A stretch of DNA of 64,000 nucleotides, from positions 930,001-994,000 of the forward strand of contig NZ_CP015030.1 in the NCBI RefSeq assembly GCF_011455695.1. Reading direction: 5' to 3'. Position numbers and translations under genes: made by a program. Source of the DNA: Mannheimia granulomatis. GTDB taxonomy: Bacteria > Pseudomonadota > Gammaproteobacteria > Enterobacterales > Pasteurellaceae. Under the pieces are notes generated by a model. That model saw only the letters and a list, made by a program, of their open reading frames with translations. It ran no database searches and was not told the origin of the DNA. Positions 38,741-48,113 of the stretch are shown here, piece by piece. The number at the start of each line of letters is the position of its first letter. Position 1 is the stretch's first letter.

Positions 38741-39436
38741 CTATAAGCTTAACAATAAGCCAATAATCCCCGCACCAAACAGGTCAAAAACAGCGTGAGC
38801 TAAAATAAACGGTACAATAGAACCAACTTTTTTACGCAATAAAATAAAAGCGACACCGGTTGATGCTATGGCGAAAGCTGAAGGTAACCCTTGATAAATA
38901 TGGAAAATAAACCGTACAAATACGCTTAAAACCAGCGCCTTTTGAGCATGTTCTGGTTTAACAGCGAATGCCAATCCCATAAAAAACAGCTCTTCGTAAA
39001 ATCCGTTAACGAAAGCAAATACCAGTAAACCTATACTAATATGAGAAAAAAACGATTCAACTTTAGCAACTCCCAGGAAAGGATTTTCCCCGCTGATAAG
39101 CCAATAACCACCATAAAGCAGAGTATCACTGATTAATGCGCCTAAGAGTGCTAAGCCTAATGCCCAGGGCAAGGTATTTTTTCCTACTGATATCGGAATA
39201 AGAGAAAAATCAAATCGCCTTAAATAAAGATAGATAAATGCGACAATTAACGCACATAACTCTATGGTAACTGTAAACCAGTTAGCTTCATCGGAAAATG
39301 AAGCAGCAGAGATTGGGTCAAGCGCAGAACCATAAAAATATCCCCATATCGATACCATAGAGAAATAGCCAAAAAACAATACTGATAACACGATAAAATC
39401 AGCTAAATTTAATCTCGATTTATTTGAATACTGCAT
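38741..39436 (-). CDS. CPBP-family intramembrane metalloprotease-like protein
   Basis: A 231-residue polytopic membrane protein with about six hydrophobic segments. The family motifs are visible: an EE pair in GFYEELFFMGL near residue 140, FIFH near 177, and HAVFDLFG near the C-terminus. CPBP proteins are probable intramembrane proteases; some give self-immunity to bacteriocins or act in protein prenyl-tail processing. The substrate here is unknown. The gene stands alone between efp and glnS. Confidence 0.8.
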   Translation of the reverse strand: MQYSNKSRLNLADFIVLSVLFFGYFSMVSIWGYFYGSALDPISAASFSDEANWFTVTIELCALIVAFIYLYLRRFDFSLIPISVGKNTLPWALGLALLGALISDTLLYGGYWLISGENPFLGVAKVESFFSHISIGLLVFAFVNGFYEELFFMGLAFAVKPEHAQKALVLSVFVRFIFHIYQGLPSAFAIASTGVAFILLRKKVGSIVPFILAHAVFDLFGAGIIGLLLSL

Positions 39437-39544
39437 TGAAATACTCCTTTTAAAAAAACGTATTGTAGCAAATTAATACCCATATTAAAATTAAGATTAT
39501 TTAATCCTTCTTTAAACATTCAAACCAGAGCCAAATGTTAAAAG

Positions 39545-39601
39545 ACAAGCGGTTATTTTTTCTTAAAAATTTGCAAATTACTACCGAAATCTAACCGCTT
39601 G
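39545..39601. repeat. Inverted uptake-signal pair upstream of glnS
   Basis: ACAAGCGGT (39545-39553) faces ACCGCTTG (39594-39601), about 60 bases before the glnS start. Confidence 0.7.
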
Positions 39602-39661
39602 AGCTGGCAACTCAAAACGTGTAGAATTTACCGTTATTTTATTCAAAAACTAGAGAAAATT

Positions 39662-41332
39662 ATGAGCGAAGACATTTTAACGGCTGAAACAGAAACTCGA
39701 GCCAATTTTATTACCCATATTATTGATGAAGATTTAGCAAGCGGTAAACATAATAACGTTTATACCCGTTTCCCGCCTGAGCCAAACGGCTATTTACACA
39801 TTGGTCATGCAAAATCGATTTGCTTAAACTTTGGTATCGCTCAAGAGTACAAAGGCAAATGTAACTTACGTTTTGATGACACTAACCCGGTAAAAGAAGA
39901 TGTGGAATATGTAGATTCCATTAAGCAAGACGTGGAATGGTTGGGCTTTAAATGGGAAGGCGAACCTCGCTATGCTTCAGATTACTTCGACCAACTTTAT
40001 ACTTATGCTATTGAATTAATCAATAAAGGCTTAGCTTATGTATGCGAATTATCACCAGATGAAATGCGTGAATATCGCGGAACATTAACCGAGTCGGGGA
40101 AAAATAGCCCTTACCGTGATCGTTCTGTTGAAGAAAACTTAGCCCTATTTGAAAAAATGAAAAACGGCGGTTTTGAAGAAGGTAAGGCATGCTTACGTGC
40201 TAAAATTGATATGGCCTCGCCTTTTATCGTAATGCGTGACCCGGTAATTTATCGTGTAAAATTCGCTCACCATCACCAAACAGGTGACAAATGGTGCATT
40301 TACCCAATGTACGATTTCACCCACTGTATTTCCGATGCGATTGAGAGAATCACCCACTCTATCTGTACCTTAGAATTCCAAGATAATCGCCGTTTATATG
40401 ACTGGGTATTGGAAAATATTTCGATTGAGCGCCCCTTACCGCATCAATATGAATTTTCACGACTTAATTTAGAAGGCACTTTAACTTCTAAACGTAAGCT
40501 ATTGAAATTAGTGACAGATGGCACAGTGGACGGTTGGAATGACCCTCGTATGCCAACTATTTCCGGCTTACGCCGTCGTGGATATACCCCTGCTTCATTA
40601 CGTGAATTCTGCCGCCGCATTGGTGTTACTAAACAGGATAACGTGGTGGAATACTCTGCTCTTGAGGCCTGTATTCGTGAAGATTTAAACGAAAATGCAC
40701 CACGTGCAATGGCAGTGATCAACCCTGTTCGTGTTGTGATTGAAAACTTTAGTGAAAAAGAAATCTTAAAAGCACCTAATCATCCAAATCGCCCTGAATT
40801 AGGTGAGCGTGATTTGCCGTTTACGCGTGAACTTTATATTGATGAGGCGGACTTCCGTGAAGAAGCGAACAAACAATATAAACGCTTAGTGTTAGGTAAA
40901 GAAGTCCGCCTACGTAATGCTTATGTGATTAAAGCAGAACGTGTAGAAAAAGATGCAAGCGGTCGAATTTCTACGATTTTTTGCACCTATGACCCTGAAA
41001 CATTAGGCAAAAATCCGGCTGATGGACGTAAAGTGAAAGGCGTTATCCATTGGGTTTCAGCAGAAGATAACAAACCAGCAGAGTTCCGCATTTACGATCG
41101 CTTATTTACCGTGCCAAATCCAGGAGCTGAAGAAGATATTAACGCGGTGTTAAACCCAGAATCTTTAGTGGTGAGACACGGTTTTGTTGAGCCGAGTTTA
41201 GCCAATACTAAAGCAGAACAGGGCTATCAATTTGAGCGTGAAGGCTATTATTGCTTAGATAGCAAAGATGGCTCAGCCGATAACCTCGTGTTTAACTTAA
41301 CTGTAAGCTTGAAGGAAAGTGTTGCCTTCTAG
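39662..41332 (+). CDS. glnS: Glutaminyl-tRNA synthetase
   Basis: Class I aminoacyl-tRNA synthetase. The 556-residue product from the ATG at 39662 has HIGH in [10 protein letters not shown] near residue 47, the KMSKS-equivalent in [10 protein letters not shown] near 280, and C-terminal beta-barrel anticodon-binding domains. The family length supports this start; an extension to 39599 would be out of family. Confidence 0.97.
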   Translation: MSEDILTAETETRANFITHIIDEDLASGKHNNVYTRFPPEPNGYLHIGHAKSICLNFGIAQEYKGKCNLRFDDTNPVKEDVEYVDSIKQDVEWLGFKWEGEPRYASDYFDQLYTYAIELINKGLAYVCELSPDEMREYRGTLTESGKNSPYRDRSVEENLALFEKMKNGGFEEGKACLRAKIDMASPFIVMRDPVIYRVKFAHHHQTGDKWCIYPMYDFTHCISDAIERITHSICTLEFQDNRRLYDWVLENISIERPLPHQYEFSRLNLEGTLTSKRKLLKLVTDGTVDGWNDPRMPTISGLRRRGYTPASLREFCRRIGVTKQDNVVEYSALEACIREDLNENAPRAMAVINPVRVVIENFSEKEILKAPNHPNRPELGERDLPFTRELYIDEADFREEANKQYKRLVLGKEVRLRNAYVIKAERVEKDASGRISTIFCTYDPETLGKNPADGRKVKGVIHWVSAEDNKPAEFRIYDRLFTVPNPGAEEDINAVLNPESLVVRHGFVEPSLANTKAEQGYQFEREGYYCLDSKDGSADNLVFNLTVSLKESVAF

Positions 41333-41417
41333 CATTAGAGAAAATTTTGAATTTACAATACCGGCAGATCAAATAATGCCGGTATTTTTTTACATTTGAT
41401 TTAGGCACCAAACATAA

Positions 41418-41441
41418 AAAAAGCCCCAGTAATTGGGGCCA
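41418..41441 (-). terminator. Minus-strand terminator in the glnS-gdhA gap
   Basis: GCCCCA and TGGGGC arms (41423-41439) form a hairpin followed on the minus strand by seven T. It is distinct from the gdhA terminator at 41611-41637 and may end a small RNA. Confidence 0.65.
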
Positions 41442-41500
41442 CTCGGAAAGCAAATTTATGTGTCAGGTTGCTAAGTACAACACTTATTCTTGTTACGCTA
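41418..41500 (-). ncRNA. Candidate small RNA between glnS and gdhA
   Basis: On the minus strand, TTGAAA (41529-41524), a 17-base spacer and TAACCT (41506-41501) could be a promoter, and the terminator at 41418-41441 lies about 80 bases downstream. A CRP-like site, TGTGA-TCTGTG-TCATA at 41567-41582, lies upstream. No open frame fits. I do not recognise a known RNA. Confidence 0.35.
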
Positions 41501-41610
41501 AGGTTAAGCGAATTTAACTTTTGTTTCAAATAGAATTTACTTGAAATATCAACCAATGTTTAAATTTGTGATCTGTGTCATATTTTTTGACAGCAAAACT
41601 CAAAAAATAA

Positions 41611-41637
41611 AAAGCCCTCATGAATGAGGGCTAAAAA
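41611..41637 (-). terminator. Terminator of gdhA
   Basis: GCCCTCAT and ATGAGGGC form a stem between A-run and T-run flanks, 17 bases after the gdhA stop. Confidence 0.85.
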
Positions 41638-41653
41638 ATATATACCTAAAAAA

Positions 41654-42994
41654 TTAAACAATGCCTTGTTCTAACATCGCATTTGCTACTTTTTTGAAGC
41701 CTGCGATATTTGCACCATTTACATAGTTGATATAACCGTCTGCTTCAGTACCGTTTTCTACACAGTTTTCGTGGATAGATTTCATAATATTGAATAAACG
41801 TTGATCAACTTCTTCTCTGCTCCATGATAAACGGATCGCATTTTGGCTCATTTCTAAACCAGATGTCGCAACACCACCGGCATTCGCTGCTTTACCCGGT
41901 GCATAAAGGATTTTAGCGCCAATAAACACTTCAACACCGCCTAAAGTTGTTGGCATATTCGCACCTTCAGACACACAAACACAGCCGTTTTTCACTAACT
42001 CTTTTGCATCTTCAGTATCTAATTCGTTTTGGGTTGCACAAGGTAATGCGATATCACAAGCCACACCCCATGGTTTTTGGCCGTCAAAGTATTTCAAACC
42101 TTCTTCCTTCGCATAAACAGATAAACGTTCACGACGCTCATTTTTAAGCACTAATAATGCGTTGAGTTGTGCTTCTGTCATACCTGAATCCGGGAATAAC
42201 ACATAACCGTTAGAATCAGAAACAGTTAAGACTTTACCGCCTTTTTGGATCACTTTTTCTGCCGCATATTGTGCTACGTTACCTGAACCGGAAATCACAA
42301 CACGTTTACCTTCAACAGATTGTCCTCTTGTTGCTAGCATTGACTCAGCAAAGTAAACTGCACCATAACCTGTCGCTTCCGGACGAATTAAGCTACCGCC
42401 CCACGTTAAAGATTTACCAGTTAAAACAGAGGTAAACTCATTGCGTAATTTTTTGTACTGACCGTACATATAGCCGATTTCACGACCACCCACGCCGATG
42501 TCACCAGCCGGTACGTCTGTATCTGCACCGATGTGGCGGAATAATTCGCTCATAAATGCTTGGCAAAAACGCATTACTTCCGCATCAGATTTACCTTTAG
42601 GATCGAAATCCGAACCACCTTTACCACCGCCCATTGGTAATGTAGTTAAGGCGTTTTTGAATACTTGCTCAAAGGCTAAGAATTTTAATACGCCTAAATC
42701 CACAGTCGGGTGGAAACGGATACCGCCTTTGTATGGACCGATCGCTGAACTCATTTGTACACGATAACCGCGGTTTACTTGTACTTGACCATTATCATCC
42801 ACCCAAGTTACACGAAAGCTGATTACACGTTCTGGTTCAACAATGCGTTCCAATAAACCTTGTTGAGTATATTTTGGATTTTTTGCTAAGAATGGACCTA
42901 AAGAACCAAATACTTCCTCAACTGCTTGGTGGAAAGGTGCTTGGTTTGGATCACGTTGTTTGATTTTTTGGAAAAGTGCGTTTAAATCGCTCAT
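41654..42994 (-). CDS. gdhA: NADP-specific glutamate dehydrogenase
   Basis: Reversible amination of 2-oxoglutarate to glutamate. The 446-residue hexameric-type enzyme has PMGGGKGGSDFDPKGKSD near residue 120, with the catalytic lysine region, and the Rossmann segment VISGSGNVAQYAAEK near 234. Length and motifs match E. coli GdhA. Confidence 0.96.
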   Translation of the reverse strand: MSDLNALFQKIKQRDPNQAPFHQAVEEVFGSLGPFLAKNPKYTQQGLLERIVEPERVISFRVTWVDDNGQVQVNRGYRVQMSSAIGPYKGGIRFHPTVDLGVLKFLAFEQVFKNALTTLPMGGGKGGSDFDPKGKSDAEVMRFCQAFMSELFRHIGADTDVPAGDIGVGGREIGYMYGQYKKLRNEFTSVLTGKSLTWGGSLIRPEATGYGAVYFAESMLATRGQSVEGKRVVISGSGNVAQYAAEKVIQKGGKVLTVSDSNGYVLFPDSGMTEAQLNALLVLKNERRERLSVYAKEEGLKYFDGQKPWGVACDIALPCATQNELDTEDAKELVKNGCVCVSEGANMPTTLGGVEVFIGAKILYAPGKAANAGGVATSGLEMSQNAIRLSWSREEVDQRLFNIMKSIHENCVENGTEADGYINYVNGANIAGFKKVANAMLEQGIV

Positions 42995-43140
42995 TCTAGA
43001 CTCCTGATTTTATTTTGATGTTGTGTATTTAAGATGGTGTAAGTCTAGCAAGCTATTAGAAATTTTAAAAGCATAAATTAGAAAAATTTATCCATAAATA
43101 ACAAAAATTAAGTTAAATGCTTAATTATTATACAAATAGA

Positions 43141-43168
43141 AAACCCACCTCATTTTTGAAGTGGGTTT
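43141..43168 (-). terminator. Terminator of bamE
   Basis: AAACCCAC and GTGGGTTT arms (43141-43168) form a hairpin 20 bases after the bamE stop. On the minus strand GGGTTTTCTATTT follows. Confidence 0.7.
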
Positions 43169-43188
43169 GAGCATAAATTCATGCTTAA

Positions 43189-43524
43189 TTACGGCTGTTT
43201 CGCTTTACTATCATCAATTTTTGAAACTAGCCCTTTCGTATCAAAATAGACGAACAAATTACGTTGTTCAGGTTCTTTATAACCTTCACGCTTGATAAAA
43301 ACATAATCCCAACGATGAGTATCAAAAATATTTTTAAGCATTGGCGTACCAAGTAAATATTCCACTTGCTCAGAAGTCATACCAACACGTAATTGATCAA
43401 TTTTATCTTGTTCTAAATAGTTACCTTGTGGCACATCAATACGATATACCACTTTCTCAACCGTTGAGCAAGCTGTAATACTCATTGCAACGAACATGGT
43501 TGCTAAAAGAGATTTCATTTTCAT
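43189..43524 (-). CDS. bamE: Outer-membrane assembly lipoprotein BamE
   Basis: Accessory lipoprotein of the BAM complex that inserts beta-barrel proteins in the outer membrane. The 111-residue product has a lipoprotein signal with the lipobox ITAC (cysteine at 19) and the BamE/SmpA core with RVGMTSEQVEYLLGTP. Confidence 0.92.
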   Translation of the reverse strand: MKMKSLLATMFVAMSITACSTVEKVVYRIDVPQGNYLEQDKIDQLRVGMTSEQVEYLLGTPMLKNIFDTHRWDYVFIKREGYKEPEQRNLFVYFDTKGLVSKIDDSKAKQP

Positions 43525-43590
43525 ATATTAACCTTTTGACTATATCAATGTAGATATTTGAATAATACCTAAACTAATAAAAATTTTCCA

Positions 43591-44592
43591 TTATTTATTA
43601 CGCTCAAGCTGATCACGTAAATTTGCAGGTAATCCTTTGATTGTCAAAGTATCGTTTAGTTCATCCCAAATCAATCGCTCACCTAATAATTGAGCATCAA
43701 AGCTAATTGTAACCCCTTTGCCTGAACCCGAATATTTCGTTAATGCTTTTAAAGTACTACGCATTGGTGGGATACTTTCTTCTAAGCCATAAGCTTCATT
43801 TTGGGTAAATTGAGCAAACTCCACTTCGTTTAAGGTAGGAAGCACTTGTGAAATCTCATTTAAAGCAATTTCTTCGCCGTTATTGATCTGCTCCTTGCAA
43901 TAATCAAAGACTTGTTTTTTCACTTCCCTTGTTTGTGGAGCAGATAATTCACCTTGCTCACAATAATCATTGACTGCCTGTAATAAAGTTTGATTTTGAA
44001 CTTGAGGATTAAACCCTTCTTCCGCACTTAAAAAGTCCATAAAGAAATCAGCAATTCTACGACCTACTCTCCCTTTCACAAAGGTTAAATAACGATTAGA
44101 TTGTGAATCAATTTTCAGCTCGGTTAAATTAATACGGCAGGCAATATCATATTGCGAAATTTCTAAATATTGAGTACGTTTTACTTCTAACTGATCATCA
44201 ACCAACATTGAGCTACGGCTATCAATTAAAGCGATAAATAAATATTCGGTTGCTAAAAACGTATAGCGACAAAGAATAAAGGTACCACCATCTGCAAAAG
44301 GATATTTAATTAACTCTGCCGCCAACATTTTGGCACAACTGTGGCTAAAAGGTAAAAAATCGGTTTCCTTCTCTAATAAACGGTTAAGTTGCTGAGCGAA
44401 TACAGATTCCGGCTTAAATAAACCGTATGCTTTCGCTTTGGTTTGATAGGCTTGATGTAATTGCAACATCATTTGATCAACCTCAGCCGAAATATCTAAT
44501 AAATTCTCACGTAACAAGGTCTTTAATTCCTGGGCATTCCCATCTGTTTTTTGCAGTTGATGTAATACAATTTCTGAAACATTAATGCTCAT
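43591..44592 (-). CDS. yejK: Nucleoid-associated protein YejK/NdpA
   Basis: A 333-residue member of the YejK/NdpA family, found on the nucleoid and of unsettled biochemical role. The sequence is colinear with the family, from the [11 protein letters not shown] start to the C-terminal RDQLER, and includes the [11 protein letters not shown] segment. Confidence 0.88.
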   Translation of the reverse strand: MSINVSEIVLHQLQKTDGNAQELKTLLRENLLDISAEVDQMMLQLHQAYQTKAKAYGLFKPESVFAQQLNRLLEKETDFLPFSHSCAKMLAAELIKYPFADGGTFILCRYTFLATEYLFIALIDSRSSMLVDDQLEVKRTQYLEISQYDIACRINLTELKIDSQSNRYLTFVKGRVGRRIADFFMDFLSAEEGFNPQVQNQTLLQAVNDYCEQGELSAPQTREVKKQVFDYCKEQINNGEEIALNEISQVLPTLNEVEFAQFTQNEAYGLEESIPPMRSTLKALTKYSGSGKGVTISFDAQLLGERLIWDELNDTLTIKGLPANLRDQLERNK

Positions 44593-44671
44593 TTATGCTA
44601 TTCCTTTATTCCAAATCATAGGAAAAGATATTATCATTAATCCACTTATTTTTCATTAATAGGAGTAACAG

Positions 44672-45058
44672 ATGACAACCATCCACACCGAAAACGCCCC
44701 TGCAGCAATCGGTCCTTATGTACAAGCAGTTGATTTAGGCAATATGGTGCTAACTTCCGGACAAATCCCAGTCAATCCTCAAACAGGTGAAATCCCAACT
44801 GATATTGCACAGCAAACCCGTCAATCACTAGAGAATGTGAAAGCCATTATTGAGCAAGCAGGTCTTACTGTTGCAGATATTGTAAAAACTACTGTATTTG
44901 TTAAAGATCTCAACGCATTTGCAACCGTTAATGCTGAATATGAAGCTTTTTTCCGTGAAAATGGCCACCCTGCCTTCCCGGCTCGCTCTTGTGTAGAAGT
45001 CGCTCGCTTACCTAAAGATGTTGGGATAGAAATTGAAGCCATTGCTGCTCGCTTATAA
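44672..45058 (+). CDS. ridA: Reactive enamine/imine deaminase RidA
   Basis: Hydrolyses reactive 2-aminoacrylate-type intermediates released by PLP enzymes. The 128-residue product has the family segments GPYVQAVDLGNMVLTSGQIP near the N-terminus and the conserved PARSCVEVARLPKDV near residue 108, with the substrate-binding arginine. An uptake signal begins within the stop region. Confidence 0.95.
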   Translation: MTTIHTENAPAAIGPYVQAVDLGNMVLTSGQIPVNPQTGEIPTDIAQQTRQSLENVKAIIEQAGLTVADIVKTTVFVKDLNAFATVNAEYEAFFRENGHPAFPARSCVEVARLPKDVGIEIEAIAARL

Positions 45059-45089
45059 CAAGCGGTCATTTTGTTGAGATTTTTTGCAA

Positions 45090-45827
45090 ATGGACAAAAT
45101 TATTCCTAATTGGAACGTTCCCCGACATGTTCAGGCATTTACTACAGTCAGAAATGGTGGTGTCAGCAAAGCCCCTTTCGACAGTTTCAACTTAGGTAGC
45201 CACGTTAATGATAATCTTAATGACGTGCTACAAAACCGCAAATTGTTGGTAGAGAAATTTAAATTGCCTCACATGCCACTGTTTTTAACACAAACGCATA
45301 GTACCAGAGTGATTCGACTACCCTATTCAGGCAATGACTTTGAAGCAGATGCTGTTTATACCAATCAGCCAAACCAAGTCTGCCTCATTATGACGGCAGA
45401 TTGCTTGCCAGTGTTATTCGTAAGCAAAGACGGTAAAGAAATCGCAGCCGCTCACGCAGGCTGGCGTGGTTTATGTGATGGCGTGCTGGAAGCTACTGTT
45501 GCAGAATTTGACTGCAAGCCCGCTAATATTTCTGTTTGGTTAGGACCGGCTATCGGACCAAACGCCTTTCAGGTCGGAATTGATGTGATTGAGCAATTTT
45601 GTGCCTTTGATCCAAATGCAAAGGAAGCCTTTATTAAAGATGCTTCTACAAGCGGTAAGTTTTTAGGAAATCTTTACCAAATCGCAAAACAGCGATTAAA
45701 CAAAATCGGCATTATCAATATTTGGGGAGGAGAACATTGCACTTACACAGAAAAAGAACAATTTTTCTCTTACCGCCGAGATAAACAGACAGGGAGAATG
45801 GCAAGCTTCATTTGGCGACAGGAATAA
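45090..45827 (+). CDS. pgeF: Multicopper-like purine nucleoside phosphorylase PgeF (YfiH)
   Basis: Laccase-domain (DUF152) protein; the family has purine nucleoside phosphorylase/adenosine deaminase activity and a role in peptidoglycan-editing. The 245-residue product from the ATG at 45090 has LTQTHS near residue 70, HAGWRGL near 128, and HCTYTE near the C-terminus, which carry the metal ligands. The ATG is placed inside the TTTGCAAATG part of an uptake signal and has no strong ribosome-binding sequence, so translation may be coupled to ridA. Confidence 0.9.
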   Translation: MDKIIPNWNVPRHVQAFTTVRNGGVSKAPFDSFNLGSHVNDNLNDVLQNRKLLVEKFKLPHMPLFLTQTHSTRVIRLPYSGNDFEADAVYTNQPNQVCLIMTADCLPVLFVSKDGKEIAAAHAGWRGLCDGVLEATVAEFDCKPANISVWLGPAIGPNAFQVGIDVIEQFCAFDPNAKEAFIKDASTSGKFLGNLYQIAKQRLNKIGIINIWGGEHCTYTEKEQFFSYRRDKQTGRMASFIWRQE

Positions 45828-45850
45828 CGCTCTATTCTCGGTCAATAATT

Positions 45851-45890
45851 AGCCGAGTAATCATCTAACACTAGACGAATACTCGGTTTT
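45851..45890 (+). terminator. Terminator after pgeF
   Basis: CCGAGTA (45853-45859) and TACTCGG (45880-45886) form a 7-bp stem followed by TTTTTCT. Confidence 0.75.
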
Positions 45891-45916
45891 TCTCTATAAT
45901 CCAATCCACTTTTTAT

Positions 45917-45992
45917 CCCCCCATAGCTCAGTGGTTAGAGCAGGCGACTCATAATCGCTTGGTCGCTGGTTCAAGTCCGGCTGGGGGGACCA
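45917..45992 (+). tRNA. ileX: tRNA-Ile2 (CAT anticodon, lysidine-modified)
   Basis: Complete cloverleaf of 76 bases with encoded CCA. The acceptor stem is CCCCCCA/TGGGGGG, D-stem GCTC/GAGC, anticodon stem GGCGA/TCGCT with loop CTCATAA (anticodon CAT), and T-stem GCTGG/CCGGC with TTCAAGT. The body from the D-arm to the variable loop is the same as E. coli ileX/ileY, which reads AUA after lysidine modification of the anticodon by TilS, and differs from elongator tRNA-Met. Only the acceptor stem has changed. Confidence 0.92.
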
Positions 45993-46279
45993 TCCGAACT
46001 TTCCAACCTTTCGTATATTCTCGCTAATCCTTGATAAACCTAGTTTAAACTGGATTTAACTTGTCTTTTTATTTCGTATTAACTGAAATCATTCTTGAGA
46101 AGCATATAAGACCTCACGATATCCTCCTCTTTATTCCCAATCACTGTAACTATTAGCCAAAATGCAGCAGATTAGAGGCAATAGAAAGTATGACATTATA
46201 ACGCTCCTAACAAAACAATGAACAAACGCCTAATAATGTGATCAAAAAAATAAATAATGGTAAATATGCAGTATTATTA

Positions 46280-46492
46280 GTTGACCACTGTTTAAGAAGT
46301 ATTGCTATCACGTATTTACACGATCTATTTACTGAAGGTCTCAAGTAGTTGAAGCCTGTCTATCACACATAAGCGGAGATATCACAACAAATGCTTATTA
46401 TCGTGGAAATTACTTGAGAGAAGGTGAGAGTAATGCAAGCTTGGAGGGATTATGTAGAACAATGTTCAACACAATCAACCCTAGTTAAGTAG
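46280..46492 (+). pseudogene. Decayed phage-type integrase, C-terminal remnant
   Basis: Conceptual translation over shifting frames gives integrase C-terminal pieces in order: one frame reads VDHCLRSIAITYLHDLFTEG; from 46345 another frame reads VVEACLSHISGD, then AYYRGNYLREGES; and near 46434 a third frame reads MQAWRDYVEQCSTQ before a TAG at 46490-46492. The order and spacing match the tyrosine-recombinase C-terminus (box with HDLRR, HxxG-like part, and active-site Tyr region). Frameshifts and stops show it is broken. It lies 290 bases downstream of the tRNA gene, a usual integration target. The rest of the 45993-46594 gap is AT-rich and holds no other gene I can support. Confidence 0.65.
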
Positions 46493-46594
46493 TTTACAAA
46501 AAAATTTAAATGCCCTTTAACACATCTTTAAGGAGCGTTTAAATTTTTATTACTATATTGCTACAAGCGGTCAATTTTAATCAATTTTTTGCAA

Positions 46595-46960
46595 TTAACT
46601 TTGAGGATCAATTAAATCAATCAGTTTCATCACGACTTCGTCAATTAAATAAGATTCAGCTTCCGTTGAATATTTCGCGCCTCTGGCAGCTAAATCTAAT
46701 GCTATGACTTGGTGACATAAAATCACACCACTAATTTTGCCTGATTTTGTACTATTGCCATCAATCGCAACCGTTACACTTTGTGAGCGGGCAGCATTTC
46801 CACCTATGGAGATCGGACAACAAATTGAAACACCTAATGCTTTATTAAGGACTTGTTCAGATACCACAATAAAGTAATGCGAATTGCGTAATTCTTTACC
46901 ACTTGTAGGGTCTGGGTCTACATACCAAATTTCGCCTTTTTTCGGGATATGCATTACCAT
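46595..46960 (-). CDS. MazF/PemK-type toxin endoribonuclease
   Basis: A 121-residue MazF-fold protein: KKGEIWYVDPDPTSGKELRNSHYFIVVSE near the N-terminus, CCPISIGG near residue 47 and VILCHQVIALDLAARG near residue 78 follow the PemK/ChpBK pattern. These toxins cut mRNA at short sequence motifs and are neutralised by the antitoxin encoded immediately upstream. The start overlaps the antitoxin stop by 7 bases, typical of a coupled toxin-antitoxin operon. Confidence 0.85.
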   Translation of the reverse strand: MVMHIPKKGEIWYVDPDPTSGKELRNSHYFIVVSEQVLNKALGVSICCPISIGGNAARSQSVTVAIDGNSTKSGKISGVILCHQVIALDLAARGAKYSTEAESYLIDEVVMKLIDLIDPQS

Positions 46961-47214
46961 ACTTCCTTACCTTGAGGGGAAAGAGCCACACTTTCGGCAA
47001 TACTTGCATTTAATTCTGCGATTTCTTGGCTATCAATACCATCTAACAATTCGGCTAAGCTTTTTCTACCTCGTGCTTGGCGTTTCACAGGGCTTAGTAT
47101 CACATTATCACCTTGTGCTTCAATATTAAGCGTATTACCCACTTGCCAGCCCATTTGAGCAATAATGGCATTAGGTACAGTCAGAATCATTGCACCGCCT
47201 TGTTGTCTTAACAC
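46954..47214 (-). CDS. MazE/AbrB-type antitoxin
   Basis: An 86-residue antitoxin-like protein. The N-terminal part (LRQQGGAMILTVPNAIIAQMGWQVGNTLNI) is an AbrB/MazE swapped-hairpin DNA-binding domain, and the C-terminal acidic tail should bind the toxin. The start is unusual: only GTG at 47214 is available, while the frame continues upstream as DKSLVLRQQGG without an ATG. An original ATG may have been lost or a nonstandard start may be used. Confidence 0.8.
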   Translation of the reverse strand: MLRQQGGAMILTVPNAIIAQMGWQVGNTLNIEAQGDNVILSPVKRQARGRKSLAELLDGIDSQEIAELNASIAESVALSPQGKEVW

Positions 47215-47221
47215 AAGAGAT

Positions 47222-47419
47222 TTATCCCAATTTATTCACCGATACAACCCCACAAAAATTACAGTGATTACCTCGTGGCTCACAACCGCTAAGGCAATAG
47301 CTGCATTTATCCGCTTTCGGGTCTGATGTGGATTTATCTTTCTCATCAAGAACGACAAATCCAAATGCAGATATTTGCCATAATAATTGGGCCAGAAATT
47401 TTGGTATTATCGGTTTCAA
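47222..47419 (-). CDS. Small zinc-ribbon-like open frame upstream of the antitoxin, uncertain
   Basis: A 65-residue frame from a TTG that ends 7 bases before the antitoxin GTG. Its C-terminal part has four cysteines in CXXC pairs (CSYC and CNFC), plus another cysteine and a histidine between, as in a zinc ribbon. The N-terminal half shows no clear fold, and the start lacks a good ribosome-binding sequence. It may be a real small gene of the accessory patch or the tail of a decayed gene. Confidence 0.3.
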   Translation of the reverse strand: MKPIIPKFLAQLLWQISAFGFVVLDEKDKSTSDPKADKCSYCLSGCEPRGNHCNFCGVVSVNKLG

Positions 47420-47502
47420 TCATTTTTAATTTGACTTTTCATTTTAAGGGTATGCCTAAACACAACCTTTCAATAATACCAACCCTGAGTCTTGACTATT
47501 TA

Positions 47503-48042
47503 TTATTCATCAATTACCACTTTACCAATGTAATCTAAATGACGGTATTTTTGTGCATAATCAATGCCATAACCTACAACGAATTCATCTGGAATTTCAA
47601 AACCGACCCATTTTACAGGCACATCAACTTCACGGCGAGAGGGTTTATCTAATAAGGTACAAATCGCCAATGAATTTGGATCACGTAACTTGAGAATTTC
47701 CCCTACCTTCCCTAAGGTAAATCCAGTATCAATAATATCTTCTACAATTAATACATCTTTACCACAAATTTCCCCATCTAAATCTTTTAAGATTTTTACA
47801 TCACGGCTGGACTCAGTGCTGCTTCCGTAACTAGAAGCAGTTAAAAAATCTACTTCCACCGGTAAGTCTAAAAGTCTAACTAAATCTGCCATAAACATAA
47901 AAGATCCTCTAAGTAAGCCAACTACAACCAGATTTTTACAATTATTCTGTTGATAATGGCAGTTGATCTCTTTCGCTAATTCTTCAATACGATTTAGCAC
48001 TTCGTCTTTTGAATGTAGAATGTCAATATGATGTTTTTTCAT
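47503..48042 (-). CDS. hpt: Hypoxanthine phosphoribosyltransferase
   Basis: Purine-salvage enzyme that makes IMP (and less GMP). The 179-residue product from the ATG at 48042 has the PRPP-binding motif [11 protein letters not shown] near residue 98 and the loop [12 protein letters not shown] near 42. GGAG lies 7 bases before this ATG; a 4-residue upstream extension is less likely. Confidence 0.95.
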   Translation of the reverse strand: MKKHHIDILHSKDEVLNRIEELAKEINCHYQQNNCKNLVVVGLLRGSFMFMADLVRLLDLPVEVDFLTASSYGSSTESSRDVKILKDLDGEICGKDVLIVEDIIDTGFTLGKVGEILKLRDPNSLAICTLLDKPSRREVDVPVKWVGFEIPDEFVVGYGIDYAQKYRHLDYIGKVVIDE

Positions 48043-48113
48043 TAATATCTCCAAATAATTTTGATTACAAGCGGTAATAATTTACGATTTTTTGCACAAT
48101 AATGGGAAAAGAC

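Noticed and set aside
45993-47420. Direct repeat of the tRNA-Ile2 3' end as an attR
   Set aside because: No copy of the tRNA end (CCGGCTGGGGGGACCA) was seen in the adjacent region, so I report a scar and not an intact island.
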